A stretch of DNA of 42,798 nucleotides, taken from assembly GCA_016283775.1 (NCBI GenBank), contig JAEENL010000003.1:1-42798 (forward strand), read 5' to 3'. This document shows positions 25,383 through 33,551 of this stretch, in pieces. A model generated the notes under the pieces. The model was not told where the DNA came from, did no database searches, and worked only from the letters and a program-made list of their open reading frames with translations. The translations under genes were made by a program, and so were the position numbers. The stretch comes from Lachnospiraceae bacterium (GTDB lineage Bacteria > Bacillota > Clostridia > Lachnospirales > Lachnospiraceae). Each line of letters starts with the position of its first letter. Position 1 is the first letter of the stretch.

Positions 25383-26307
25383 AGACAGGAATGAAAAACA
25401 AAAGTTTCTGCTGCACTGGCTGAACTCGTTCCCAACAGTGCCTTCGGGCGTCAAGGCACAGATCTTTAAAAAAGTGGACCTTAAGAAACTGTATGCAGTA
25501 AAGCGGAGAAACGGACTCACAGAGCTTTTGCAGGCTTCAGGATGGGAAGAAACAAGGACGGATATTGTTTTTGCGATATTTAAAGATGCGCTTTCCGAGG
25601 AAATAAAAGAAAATGCGGAAAGATCCTACACGCTTTCAAAGGAAAAAGGGATAAGGATCGTCACGATAACGGATGAGGAATACCCGAAAAGACTTGAACG
25701 TATCTTTGACCCACCGCCAGCGCTGTACGTGCTTGGAAAGATCCCGGAGGAAACTATTTTCAGCGCAGGGATCGTCGGAAGCCGTGGATGCACGGAAAAC
25801 GGAAAAACAAGAGCAGAGCACTTCGGAAAAGTTCTTTCCAAAGCCGGGATACAGATAATATCAGGCATGGCGAGAGGAATAGACAACGCAGCACAGACGG
25901 CTGCGATAAGTGAAAAAGGGAGATCCTTTGCAGTACTTGGATGCGGGTGTGATATGGCATATCCGGAAAGCAGCCGTGCATTGTATGAGACACTGTTAAA
26001 AGACGGAGGTGTGATATCGGAATATCCTCCGGGAACACCGCCCGTACCCGGGAATTTTCCAAAAAGAAACAGGATAATAGCAGGGCTTTCCGATGCTCTT
26101 GTCGTGATCGAGGCGGGGGAGAGGTCGGGAAGCCTCATCACCGCAAAGCTTTCTTTTGAATACGGAAAAGATGTTTTTGCTGTTCCCGGACGCCCCGAGG
26201 ACAGATGCAGCGCAGGCTGCAACAGACTTATCGCAAACTCCCTAGCGGGGCTTGTGACGGGACCTGAAGAGATCATTTTGTCTTTTTCTTCCAAAATTTA
26301 TGTTTGA
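25372..26307 (+). CDS. dprA: DNA processing protein DprA/Smf
   Basis: Loads RecA onto incoming single-stranded DNA during natural transformation; also found in many bacteria not known to be competent. The 311-residue protein has the Rossmann-fold core with GIVGSRGCTENG, ISGMARGIDNAA (Gly-rich binding site), VLGCG and ERSGSLITAKLSFEYGKDVFAVPG. A short N-terminal helical region precedes it, and no long C-terminal winged helix is seen. The start ATG 25372 has AGAGGG upstream and overlaps the end of the YifB-like gene, so the two are translationally coupled. Its TGA stop is inside the -35 box of topA. Confidence 0.95.
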   Translation: MKSEDRNEKQKFLLHWLNSFPTVPSGVKAQIFKKVDLKKLYAVKRRNGLTELLQASGWEETRTDIVFAIFKDALSEEIKENAERSYTLSKEKGIRIVTITDEEYPKRLERIFDPPPALYVLGKIPEETIFSAGIVGSRGCTENGKTRAEHFGKVLSKAGIQIISGMARGIDNAAQTAAISEKGRSFAVLGCGCDMAYPESSRALYETLLKDGGVISEYPPGTPPVPGNFPKRNRIIAGLSDALVVIEAGERSGSLITAKLSFEYGKDVFAVPGRPEDRCSAGCNRLIANSLAGLVTGPEEIILSFSSKIYV

Positions 26308-26332
26308 CAAAATCCCATTCATGTTATATCTT
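26304..26332 (+). promoter_or_regulatory. Predicted sigma-A promoter of topA
   Basis: A perfect TTGACA at 26304-26309 spans the dprA stop codon. The -10 box is less clear: TATCTT (26327-26332, spacer 17) or the overlapping TATATC (26325-26330, spacer 15). Confidence 0.5.
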
Positions 26333-26342
26333 ATCGTTTGCT

Positions 26343-26363
26343 GTACCGTGTGACATACGGTAC
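26343..26363 (+). promoter_or_regulatory. Inverted repeat in the topA leader
   Basis: GTACCGT and ACGGTAC flank a seven-base centre (GTGACAT). The repeat lies just downstream of the predicted topA transcription start, so it could be an operator or a small leader hairpin. No T-run follows. Confidence 0.45.
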
Positions 26364-26388
26364 CTATAAACTTGTGGGAGTTGATGAT

Positions 26389-28392
26389 ATGCCTAAGCAT
26401 TTGGTAATAGTGGAGTCGCCCGCCAAGGCGAAAACGATAAAAAAATATCTTGGAACGAACTTTGAAGTCGTAGCTTCGAACGGTCATGTGAGAGACCTTC
26501 CGAAAAGCCAGATGGGAGTTGATGTGAACGGGGATTTTGAGCCGAAATACATCACCATCCGCGGTAAAGGAGAGATCCTTTCAAAGCTCAGAAGAGAAGT
26601 AAAGCGCGCGGACAAAGTCTATCTCGCAACGGACCCTGACCGTGAAGGAGAAGCGATCTCCTGGCATCTTGCGCAGATACTCAAACTCGACGACAAGAAC
26701 TATTCCAGGATAACCTTTAACGAGATCACAAAAAACGCGGTAAAGAATTCTCTTAAAAACGCGCGTGACATCGACATGAAGCTTGTTGATGCGCAGCAGG
26801 CGCGCCGTGTCCTCGACCGTGTCGTGGGTTATGAGATCTCGCCCGTTCTATGGGAAAAGATAAAGCGTGGCTTGTCCGCCGGACGTGTGCAGTCCGCAAC
26901 GCTCCGCATGATCTGTGACAGAGAGAGCAAGATCGAGGAATTTGTTCCGAAGGAATATTGGGACATTACCGCGGTATTAAAGTCCGCGGATGTAAAAAAA
27001 GCTTTCAATGCGAAGTTTTACGGGACGGAGAGCGAAAAGCAGGAACTGAACGACAAAGAGACCGTAGACAAGATATTAAAAGAGATAAAAGGCAAAAAAG
27101 CAAAGATTGCCGAAAAGAAGACTTCAAAGCGAGTAAAGAAGGCGCCCCTGCCTTTTACAACGAGTACTTTGCAGCAGGAAGCTTCAAAGCAGCTCAATTT
27201 TTCCACGTCAAAGACGATGAAGACCGCACAGCAGCTCTATGAAGGCGTTGACGTAAAGGGTCACGGGACCATCGGACTTATCACTTATCTTCGTACGGAT
27301 TCCACAAGAGTGTCCGATGAAGCCGAAAAAGCTGCAAAAGACTATATCACCGAAAACTTCGGCGCTGATATGTATTCCGAGAACGGCGGCAGGGAAAAGG
27401 ACAACAAAAAGATCCAGGATGCGCATGAAGCCATCCGTCCGTCATATATCGATATAACTCCGAATGAAGTGAAAAGCGTGCTCCCGAGGGACCTTTTCAG
27501 GCTCTATCAGCTCATCTGGAAGAGATTCATCGCGAGTCGTATGCCGGAAGCGGAATATGATACGACTTCCATCAAGTTTGACATCGGAAAATACCGTTTC
27601 ACCGCAAGCTCTTCAAGCCTTTCAAAGGCGGGATTTTTAAGCGTTTACGCCGATAAGGACGAGGAAAACGAGGAAGAGGCCGGTGTTTCGTTTGAAAAGC
27701 TTGGCAAAGACTCTGTGATCACTGTTGAGGATTTTACATCCGACCAGCATTTCACGGCGCCTCCGGCACATTTTACCGAAGCAACGCTCGTAAAGACGAT
27801 GGAGGAACTGGGCATCGGAAGGCCTTCCACCTACGCGCCCACGATCTCCGTGCTCTTAAACAGGAACTATATCACAAAGGAACAGAAAAACCTGTATGTT
27901 ACGGAACTCGGCGAAGCGGTAAACAAGCTGATGACCGAGGCTTTCCCCGAGATCGTCGACCTTAATTTCACGGCGACCATGGAGACTCTTCTTGATGGCG
28001 TGGCCGAGGGGGACGTCGAATGGAAGACGATGATAAAGAATTTCTATCCGGATCTTGAAAAGGCCGTAAAGCAGGCAGAGACCACTCTGTCAAAGATGAA
28101 GATCGAGGACAAGGTGAGTGATGTGCCCTGTGAGAACTGCGGAAGGATGATGGTCATCAAATTCGGCCCTCACGGCAAATTCCTCGCATGTCCCGGATTC
28201 CCCGAGTGCAGGAACACCAAGCCTTATTTCGAAAAGACCGGCGTGCCCTGTCCCGAGTGCGGGAAAGAGCTTGTCATCTGCAAGACCAAGAAGGGCAGAA
28301 GATATTACGGCTGCTCAGGATATCCCGAATGCAATTATCTTTCGTGGTCTTTGCCCAAGAAAGAGACCACGGAAACCTCGGAAAATGACTAA
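26389..28392 (+). CDS. topA: DNA topoisomerase I (type IA)
   Basis: Relaxes negative supercoils. The 667-residue protein begins with the Toprim domain (HLVIVESPAKAKTI, DPDREGEAISWHL). The active-site Tyr is Y300 in GLITYLRTDSTR. Two C-terminal four-cysteine zinc fingers follow (CENC...CPGFPEC and CPEC...CSGYPEC, about residues 581-655). The frame is open upstream to 26338, but ATG 26389 is chosen for GGGAG eight bases before it and because the family begins at MPKHLVIVESP. In B. subtilis topA also follows dprA and lies upstream of codY, so the order is conserved. Confidence 0.97.
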   Translation: MPKHLVIVESPAKAKTIKKYLGTNFEVVASNGHVRDLPKSQMGVDVNGDFEPKYITIRGKGEILSKLRREVKRADKVYLATDPDREGEAISWHLAQILKLDDKNYSRITFNEITKNAVKNSLKNARDIDMKLVDAQQARRVLDRVVGYEISPVLWEKIKRGLSAGRVQSATLRMICDRESKIEEFVPKEYWDITAVLKSADVKKAFNAKFYGTESEKQELNDKETVDKILKEIKGKKAKIAEKKTSKRVKKAPLPFTTSTLQQEASKQLNFSTSKTMKTAQQLYEGVDVKGHGTIGLITYLRTDSTRVSDEAEKAAKDYITENFGADMYSENGGREKDNKKIQDAHEAIRPSYIDITPNEVKSVLPRDLFRLYQLIWKRFIASRMPEAEYDTTSIKFDIGKYRFTASSSSLSKAGFLSVYADKDEENEEEAGVSFEKLGKDSVITVEDFTSDQHFTAPPAHFTEATLVKTMEELGIGRPSTYAPTISVLLNRNYITKEQKNLYVTELGEAVNKLMTEAFPEIVDLNFTATMETLLDGVAEGDVEWKTMIKNFYPDLEKAVKQAETTLSKMKIEDKVSDVPCENCGRMMVIKFGPHGKFLACPGFPECRNTKPYFEKTGVPCPECGKELVICKTKKGRRYYGCSGYPECNYLSWSLPKKETTETSEND

Positions 28393-28414
28393 AAAATATG
28401 TGTAGTTTTTGACA

Positions 28415-28457
28415 ATCTTTCTAAAATTTGAAAAAAGTGTTAAATATTTTGAAATCA
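28415..28457 (+). promoter_or_regulatory. Possible CodY-binding sites upstream of codY
   Basis: Two 15-base stretches resemble the CodY consensus AATTTTCWGAAAATT: ATCTTTCTAAAATTT (28415-28429, four mismatches) and AATATTTTGAAATCA (28443-28457, five mismatches). The region is AT-rich, so chance matches are likely. Confidence 0.3.
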
Positions 28458-28458
28458 C

Positions 28459-28487
28459 TTGTAATTTAATAAATTCCGTTGTAAAAT
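28459..28487 (+). promoter_or_regulatory. Candidate sigma-A promoter of codY
   Basis: TTGTAA at 28459-28464, a 17-base spacer and TAAAAT at 28482-28487 in an AT-rich 154-base gap. A TTGACA at 28409-28414 has no -10 partner at proper spacing. Confidence 0.4.
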
Positions 28488-28546
28488 TCCTTTGCTGACA
28501 AACCAAACAAGACAAATTTGAAATGCGCAAAGAAAGGCGGATAATA

Positions 28547-29323
28547 ATGGGAGTTCAACTGCTTGACAAGACCAGAAAGATCGAAAAACTTCTCCACAAC
28601 AACAGCTCGAACAAAGTAATTTTCAGCGATATCTGTTCAGTGCTCAGCAATATCCTGGATTCCAACATCCTTATCATAAGCAAAAAAGGAAAGGTGCTCG
28701 GATTAAAGAGCAAGAGCGATATCGAGGTGATTTCCGAATTTACCGACCTTTCAGTCGGCAAACTCATCGATAAAGAACTGAACGAGAGACTGCTCAGCAT
28801 CCTTTCAACAAAGGAAAACGTAAACCTTACCACTCTCGGCTTTGAGAGCAAGGGCATAGAGGATTACAAGGCCATCATCGTTCCCGTTGTGATCTCCGAC
28901 GAGAGACTCGGAACGACATTTATCTACAGAAAATCGGAAGCATATTCCATAGACGACATAATCTTAAGCGAATACGGCACGACCGTTGTCGGACTTGAGA
29001 CGATGCGTTCAGTGAACGAGGAGCAGGTAGAGGAATACAGAAAGGTGCAGGTCGTAAAATCTGCGATAGGAACGCTTTCATATTCCGAGCTTGAGGCCAT
29101 CACACATATTTTCGCGGAGCTCGAATCGAACGAGGGAACACTTGTCGCGAGCAAGATCGCCGATCGTGTAGGCATCACCAGATCCGTGATCGTAAACGCT
29201 TTAAGGAAATTTGAGAGCGCCGGCGTCATCGAATCGAGAAGCTCCGGCATGAAAGGAACCTACATAAAGGTGCTGAATGACTATGTCTTTGACGAGCTCG
29301 GCATTGCAAGGAAAGAGAAATAA
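28547..29323 (+). CDS. codY: GTP- and branched-chain-amino-acid-sensing global regulator CodY
   Basis: Represses stationary-phase, amino-acid and often motility genes while nutrients are plentiful. The 258-residue length matches the family. An N-terminal GAF domain (LLDKTRKIEKLLH onward) binds the amino acid. A linker and a C-terminal winged helix-turn-helix carry the near-invariant ASKIADRVGITRSVIVNALRK. The start ATG 28547 has AAAGGCGG upstream; the frame is open to 28523, but the family begins at this Met. It directly precedes the flagellar operon, as in B. subtilis, although trmFO, xerC-like codV, clpQ and clpY of that locus are missing. Confidence 0.97.
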   Translation: MGVQLLDKTRKIEKLLHNNSSNKVIFSDICSVLSNILDSNILIISKKGKVLGLKSKSDIEVISEFTDLSVGKLIDKELNERLLSILSTKENVNLTTLGFESKGIEDYKAIIVPVVISDERLGTTFIYRKSEAYSIDDIILSEYGTTVVGLETMRSVNEEQVEEYRKVQVVKSAIGTLSYSELEAITHIFAELESNEGTLVASKIADRVGITRSVIVNALRKFESAGVIESRSSGMKGTYIKVLNDYVFDELGIARKEK

Positions 29324-29360
29324 TATCTCATAAAAACCAATATGCAGGGAAGATGCATTC

Positions 29361-29390
29361 AAAGGGACTTGTGATACAGGTCCCTTTTTT
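29361..29390 (+). terminator. Terminator downstream of codY
   Basis: AAAGGGACTTGT (29361-29372) and ACAGGTCCCTTT (29376-29387) pair over 12 bases with one G-T pair and a GAT loop. They are followed by a run of six T and more T-rich sequence. It separates codY from the flagellar genes. Confidence 0.88.
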
Positions 29391-29402
29391 GTTTTTTAGA
29401 CG

Positions 29403-29421
29403 GAAAATGCCGGACATTTTT
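29403..29421 (+). repeat. Small dyad between the codY terminator and the flgB promoter
   Basis: AAAATG and CATTTT flank CCGGA, with one further wobble pair. It lies about 20 bases upstream of the shared flagellar promoter element. It may be a regulator site or a weak second terminator. Confidence 0.3.
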
Positions 29422-29439
29422 CTCCTAATATCTACATAT

Positions 29440-29498
29440 GGTATTTTTTAAATTTTTTAATAAATACATCTTGTGTTTTATTTTAAAAAGGCTATAAT
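29440..29498 (+). promoter_or_regulatory. Predicted flgB-operon promoter with shared upstream element
   Basis: TTGTGT at 29471-29476, a 16-base spacer and perfect TATAAT at 29493-29498. Upstream lies GGTATTTTTTAAA (29440-29452) and then ACATCTTGTG (29466-29475), which overlaps the -35. The same two blocks occur 26 bases apart upstream of motA. Transcription would begin near 29505. Confidence 0.65.
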
Positions 29499-29544
29499 TA
29501 AATCTGATCAAATGGGATAATTTGTTATTTTTTCGGGGGTTTTT

Positions 29545-29552
29545 GCCGATAT
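29545..29552 (+). promoter_or_regulatory. Sigma-D-like -10 box in the flgB leader
   Basis: GCCGATAT matches the B. subtilis sigma-D -10 consensus exactly. A matching TAAA -35 box at 14-16 bases upstream is absent (TTAT at 29525-29528 is nearest), so activity is doubtful. Confidence 0.35.
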
Positions 29553-29586
29553 AATACATGGAATGTCATATCCTAAGGAGGTTTGT

Positions 29587-29979
29587 ATGATCGGTTCCGA
29601 CGCATACAATTACATCAACGTGCTCAACAAGGCCGCGCAGGCCAGCTGGGCGAGAAACGAGCTCATTGCGAACAATCTGGCGAATGTGGATACTCCCGAT
29701 TACAAGAGACGGGATCTGGATTTCCAGTCCGTGCTTGCCGACGCGCTCACTCAGACAGGGACAAAGAATCTTGACAAAAAAGTGAGACAGCTTCAGGACA
29801 GCGCGCTCATCGGAAAGGTATATACAGAATATTCACAGCTCAGTTACCGCTTTGACGGGAACAATGTGGACGTTGACACGGAAAATGCTTTCCTTGCCGA
29901 CAATCAGCTGAAATACTATACCTACCTGAATTCGATAAATCAGGAGTTTTCAAGGATCAAGATGGTCCTCAACACTTGA
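29587..29979 (+). CDS. flgB: Flagellar basal-body rod protein FlgB
   Basis: A proximal rod subunit secreted by the flagellar export apparatus. The 130-residue protein has the rod-protein N-terminal motif (RNELIANNLANVDTPDYKRRDLDF) and a helical C-terminus (NQLKYYTYLNSINQEFSRIKMVL) typical of the axial family. No signal peptide is present, as expected for type III export. ATG 29587 is preferred over upstream in-frame codons because AAGGAGG lies five bases before it. It heads the operon, 33 bases before flgC. Confidence 0.96.
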   Translation: MIGSDAYNYINVLNKAAQASWARNELIANNLANVDTPDYKRRDLDFQSVLADALTQTGTKNLDKKVRQLQDSALIGKVYTEYSQLSYRFDGNNVDVDTENAFLADNQLKYYTYLNSINQEFSRIKMVLNT

Positions 29980-30012
29980 TGTTTCGCACAGTAAGACAAG
30001 GAGGAATAAAAC

Positions 30013-30474
30013 ATGTCTACCATGTCGACCTTTAACGTGTCCGCGAGCGGCATGACCGCACAGCGCGCGCGAATGGACATCATCGCGCAGAACATAGCGA
30101 ACGTGAACACGACCATAACCGACGACGGCACGCCTTACAGAAGAAGGACGGTCGTTTTTGCGGAAAGAAAGAATGACAATGTAAACTTTGAAAATGCCCT
30201 TATCGCGCAGAGGACCGGCATCAAAAAGAAAAACGACATAGGACTCGGCGTAAAGATCACTTCTGTCGTGGAGGACCATGTGACCGCGATGAAAAAAGTA
30301 TACGATCCCGCACATCCGAATGCGGATGAGGACGGCTATGTCACATATCCCAACGTTGATACCGTAACCGAGATGACGAACCTTATCGATGCAAACCGCT
30401 CCTACGAAGCGAATGTTACCGCGTTCAACGCGACAAAGAACATGATCTTAAAAGCCCTCGACATAGGGACCTGA
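30013..30474 (+). CDS. flgC: Flagellar basal-body rod protein FlgC
   Basis: A rod subunit acting with FlgB. It has 153 residues. The N-terminal motif STFNVSASGMTAQRARMDIIAQNIANVNT and the C-terminal helix VTEMTNLIDANRSYEANVTAF are family signatures. An AAGGAGG ribosome binding site precedes the ATG, and fliE follows after 19 bases. The flgB-flgC-fliE order is the usual one in Firmicutes and Clostridia. Confidence 0.97.
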   Translation: MSTMSTFNVSASGMTAQRARMDIIAQNIANVNTTITDDGTPYRRRTVVFAERKNDNVNFENALIAQRTGIKKKNDIGLGVKITSVVEDHVTAMKKVYDPAHPNADEDGYVTYPNVDTVTEMTNLIDANRSYEANVTAFNATKNMILKALDIGT

Positions 30475-30493
30475 TGACCGGAGGTGATGTTAC

Positions 30494-30823
30494 TTGGCAT
30501 CTTCTGATATTTACTCAATAGGCGGGATAACACCTGTTTCAAATATGAGCGAGCTCTTGCTCAACCGCACGAAAGGCAAGGAAGCGGGCGGGATATCGTC
30601 ATTTGAAGCATTGCTCAATTCCGCAATGGGAATGATAAAAGAGACCGAAGATTATTCAAACGCCGCGGAAGAAGCTGAAATGGCTTATATGCTGGGGCTG
30701 AACGACAGTGTTTCCGATCTTCTGATCGCCCAGACCAAGGCGAATGTTACGCTGCAATACACGGTTGCGGTGAGAAACGCAGTCATAGAGGCGTACAAGG
30801 AACTCATGCAGATGCAGTTCTGA
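30494..30823 (+). CDS. fliE: Flagellar hook-basal body complex protein FliE
   Basis: Connects the MS ring to the rod. The 109-residue protein has the FliE core (SSFEALLNSAMGMIKETEDYSNAAEEAEMAY) and the conserved C-terminus (VTLQYTVAVRNAVIEAYKELMQMQF). The start is a TTG, set by a strong GGAGGTGA six bases upstream; no in-frame ATG fits the family N-terminus. It is followed by 68 bases without a recognised feature before fliF. Confidence 0.93.
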   Translation: MASSDIYSIGGITPVSNMSELLLNRTKGKEAGGISSFEALLNSAMGMIKETEDYSNAAEEAEMAYMLGLNDSVSDLLIAQTKANVTLQYTVAVRNAVIEAYKELMQMQF

Positions 30824-30891
30824 CATGTATGTGCCGCATATGCCATGATCCTCATAAAGCAATATTTTAAGCACCATCGGAGAGGTTTTTC

Positions 30892-32490
30892 ATGCCCGAA
30901 CAAATAAAAAAGATACAACAGAAGATAGTGGAATTCTGGAATAAGTGGACAGCCAAGCAAAAGACGATAATCATAAGCTCTTTTGTGGGGGTTGTTGTAC
31001 TTATCGGTGTCATCGTATTTTTGCTCGGACGGACGACCTACACCGAGCTTTACAAGTTCAATACGATAGAGGGTGCGAGCAATGCGATATCCACTCTGAA
31101 AGCCGGAGGCATCGCGTCAAAGCTCGATAACGACAAGCTGACGGTGCTCGTAGACGAAGACAAATATGTCGACGCGATAGTCGCGGTTTCGAGCGCAAAC
31201 ATTGAAGAGGAAGGCTTCAGCATCGACAAAATGCTGGACACCTCGCTCACCACGACAAACGGTGAGAGACTGTTAAGGCAGTTCCTTCGCCAGGAATCGG
31301 ATGTTGAAAACCAGATAAAGAAGTTTGAGGGCGTTGACGATGCCAATATCACATATATGGCAAAAGACACTTCAAACTCCATTCTCGCAAAGAACAAGAC
31401 CATTGCCGTAACTTGTCTTCTTTCGACAAACAGCAAGTTTGACGAGGATGAGGCCGAGGCCATAGCGTCACTCTGTGCGGCAGCCGTTGGAAACACCGAC
31501 AACAAGGATGTCAAGGTGGTCGACCAGAAGGGAAAGATCATCTTTAACGGCGAAGAGATCGGAAAAGAAAAGGACATTGATTTTACCGACAAATTTGCCG
31601 TTCAGGGTTATTTTGTAAACCAGATGAAAAAAGCCGTAGAGGCGCCGCTTTTGCTTTCGGGCTACAGTGAAGTACAGGCTTCGGCTTATCTTGATATGAA
31701 CTTTGACAAGGTAGTTGAGCAGCTTGACGAGATCATTCCTCTTGAAGGCGAGGAAAACGGCGTGCTCATGGAGTACCGCGAGCAGTCTTCTTCGGGATCC
31801 GGCGGGAACGGCGACATCCCGGGCACCACGTCAAACGACGATACGGACTATTTCATCACGGAAGGCGGCGGCGGAAACTCCGAGACCTATTCCGTTGAGA
31901 GAATATACAAGCCCACAGAGAGAGTAAGGACCACATATTACGACACAGGTTCCCTCAATGCCGATAAGAGTTCCATTTCCGTTGTTGCGACACGTGTCGA
32001 GACAAAGACGGAGAGGGAGCTCAAAGTCCTGGGACTTCTTGAGGACATGACCTTTGAGGAATATGCGTTAAGGAACGGCGGCACCTTCGAAGAAGAAGCA
32101 AATCCCGCCGCGATCACGCTCATTTCAAAGGCTACCGGCATACCTGAAGAAAATGTTGCATTTCAGAGCTTCGTGGTTCGTAATTTCGAACCTGAAGAAA
32201 AAGGACGCGCGGATGTAACGACCATCGTACAGATAGCACTTGCCGTACTCCTTTTTGCGATACTCCTGTTTGTTATCTTGAGGAGCTTAAAGCCTGTCGA
32301 GATCACGGAAGTCGAGCCTGAGCTCTCTATTGAGCAGCTCCTTGCAACGACCAAGGAAAATCAGGGCCTCGAGGAGGTAGAGTTCTCCGAAGGCTCCGAA
32401 ACCAGAAAGATGATAGAAAAATTCTTCGACGAAAATCCGGAGGCCGTTGCGCAGCTCTTGCGTAACTGGCTGAACGATGAGTGGATGTAA
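30892..32490 (+). CDS. fliF: Flagellar MS-ring protein FliF
   Basis: Forms the MS ring in the cytoplasmic membrane, the base on which the switch and export apparatus assemble. The 532-residue protein has an N-terminal membrane helix (about 23-45), ring-building motifs (ERLLRQFLRQESDVENQIKKF and the following domain) and a low-complexity Gly/Ser/Asp insert (about 298-330). A second membrane helix (about 443-463) leads to a C-terminal cytoplasmic tail that binds FliG, with the typical RKMIEKFFDENPEAVAQLLRNWLNDE ending. fliG follows after 26 bases. Confidence 0.97.
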   Translation: MPEQIKKIQQKIVEFWNKWTAKQKTIIISSFVGVVVLIGVIVFLLGRTTYTELYKFNTIEGASNAISTLKAGGIASKLDNDKLTVLVDEDKYVDAIVAVSSANIEEEGFSIDKMLDTSLTTTNGERLLRQFLRQESDVENQIKKFEGVDDANITYMAKDTSNSILAKNKTIAVTCLLSTNSKFDEDEAEAIASLCAAAVGNTDNKDVKVVDQKGKIIFNGEEIGKEKDIDFTDKFAVQGYFVNQMKKAVEAPLLLSGYSEVQASAYLDMNFDKVVEQLDEIIPLEGEENGVLMEYREQSSSGSGGNGDIPGTTSNDDTDYFITEGGGGNSETYSVERIYKPTERVRTTYYDTGSLNADKSSISVVATRVETKTERELKVLGLLEDMTFEEYALRNGGTFEEEANPAAITLISKATGIPEENVAFQSFVVRNFEPEEKGRADVTTIVQIALAVLLFAILLFVILRSLKPVEITEVEPELSIEQLLATTKENQGLEEVEFSEGSETRKMIEKFFDENPEAVAQLLRNWLNDEWM

Positions 32491-32516
32491 TATAAAAGCG
32501 AAAGGAAGCAGGTAAT

Positions 32517-33551
32517 ATGGCGGGCGGGAACGCTGCAACAGCACAAAGAGCGAGTGAACTGAGCGGCTTACAGAAAGCTGCGATACTTCTCATAACTCTC
32601 GGACCGGACAAATCTTCAAAGGTGTTCAAATATCTCAAGGAAGACGAGATGGAACAGCTCACGCTTGAGATCGCGAATACGAGGAGTGTGAGCCAGGCGC
32701 TGAAAGAAGAGGTCCTTGACGAGTTTTACGAAGTCTGCCTTGCGCAGCAGTACATTTCCGAAGGCGGTATCACCTACGCAAAAGACCTCCTCGAAAAAGC
32801 ACTCGGCGGCGAGCGTGCGCAGGAGGTTATCGGAAAGCTTACCGCAAGCCTTCAGGTACGTCCTTTCGAATTTATCAGAAAAACGGATGCTTCGCAGCTC
32901 CTCAACTTCATCCAGGACGAACATCCGCAGACGATCGCCCTTATCCTTTCTTACCTTGCGACACCCCAGGCTGCGCAGATCATTTCCTCGCTCCCTCAGG
33001 AAAAGCAGGCGGATGTTGCAAAGCGTATCGCGCAGATGGACAGAACGTCGCCTGATGTTATCAAGGAGGTTGAGAACGTTTTGGAAAGAAAGCTTGCAAA
33101 CCTCGTAAACCAGGATTTCACCATCGCCGGTGGTGTGGATGCGGTAGTAGAGATCTTGAATACCGTAGACCGCGGAACGGAAAAGCACATCATGGAATCC
33201 CTCGAGATCGACGAGCCCGAACTTGCCGACGAGATCAGAAAGAAGATGTTCGTATTCGAGGATATCCTTCTTCTCGACGACAGATCGATACAGCGAGTCC
33301 TCAGGGAAGTCGACAACAACGAGCTCGCCGTTGCGCTCAAATCGGCAAACGAAGAGGTTCAGGGCGCTATTTTCAAAAACCTTTCAAGCCGTCTTGCCGC
33401 AATGATCAAAGAGGACATGGATTTCATGGGCCCTGTACGTATGAAGGACGTAGAGGAGGCTCAGCAGAAGATAGTAAACATCATCAGAAAACTGGAAGAC
33501 TCCGGAGAGATCGTAATTTCCAGAGGCGGAGGTGACGAGATAGTTGTCTAG
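32517..33551 (+). CDS. fliG: Flagellar motor switch protein FliG
   Basis: A switch-complex component that receives torque from the MotA/B stator. The 344-residue length is standard. The N-terminal domain (SGLQKAAILLITLGPDKSSKVFKYLKEDEME) binds FliF. The middle domain carries the EHPQTIALILSYL motif. The C-terminal domain has the conserved torque helix (FVFEDILLLDDRSIQRVLREVD). The TAG stop overlaps the start of fliH by eight bases, suggesting coupled translation. Confidence 0.98.
   Translation: MAGGNAATAQRASELSGLQKAAILLITLGPDKSSKVFKYLKEDEMEQLTLEIANTRSVSQALKEEVLDEFYEVCLAQQYISEGGITYAKDLLEKALGGERAQEVIGKLTASLQVRPFEFIRKTDASQLLNFIQDEHPQTIALILSYLATPQAAQIISSLPQEKQADVAKRIAQMDRTSPDVIKEVENVLERKLANLVNQDFTIAGGVDAVVEILNTVDRGTEKHIMESLEIDEPELADEIRKKMFVFEDILLLDDRSIQRVLREVDNNELAVALKSANEEVQGAIFKNLSSRLAAMIKEDMDFMGPVRMKDVEEAQQKIVNIIRKLEDSGEIVISRGGGDEIVV

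Noticed and set aside
25626..26294. Minus-strand open frame opposite dprA
   Set aside because: The dprA frame has all family motifs; the antisense frame has none.
28409..28414. TTGACA as the -35 box of codY
   Set aside because: No acceptable -10 box is found 16-18 bases downstream.
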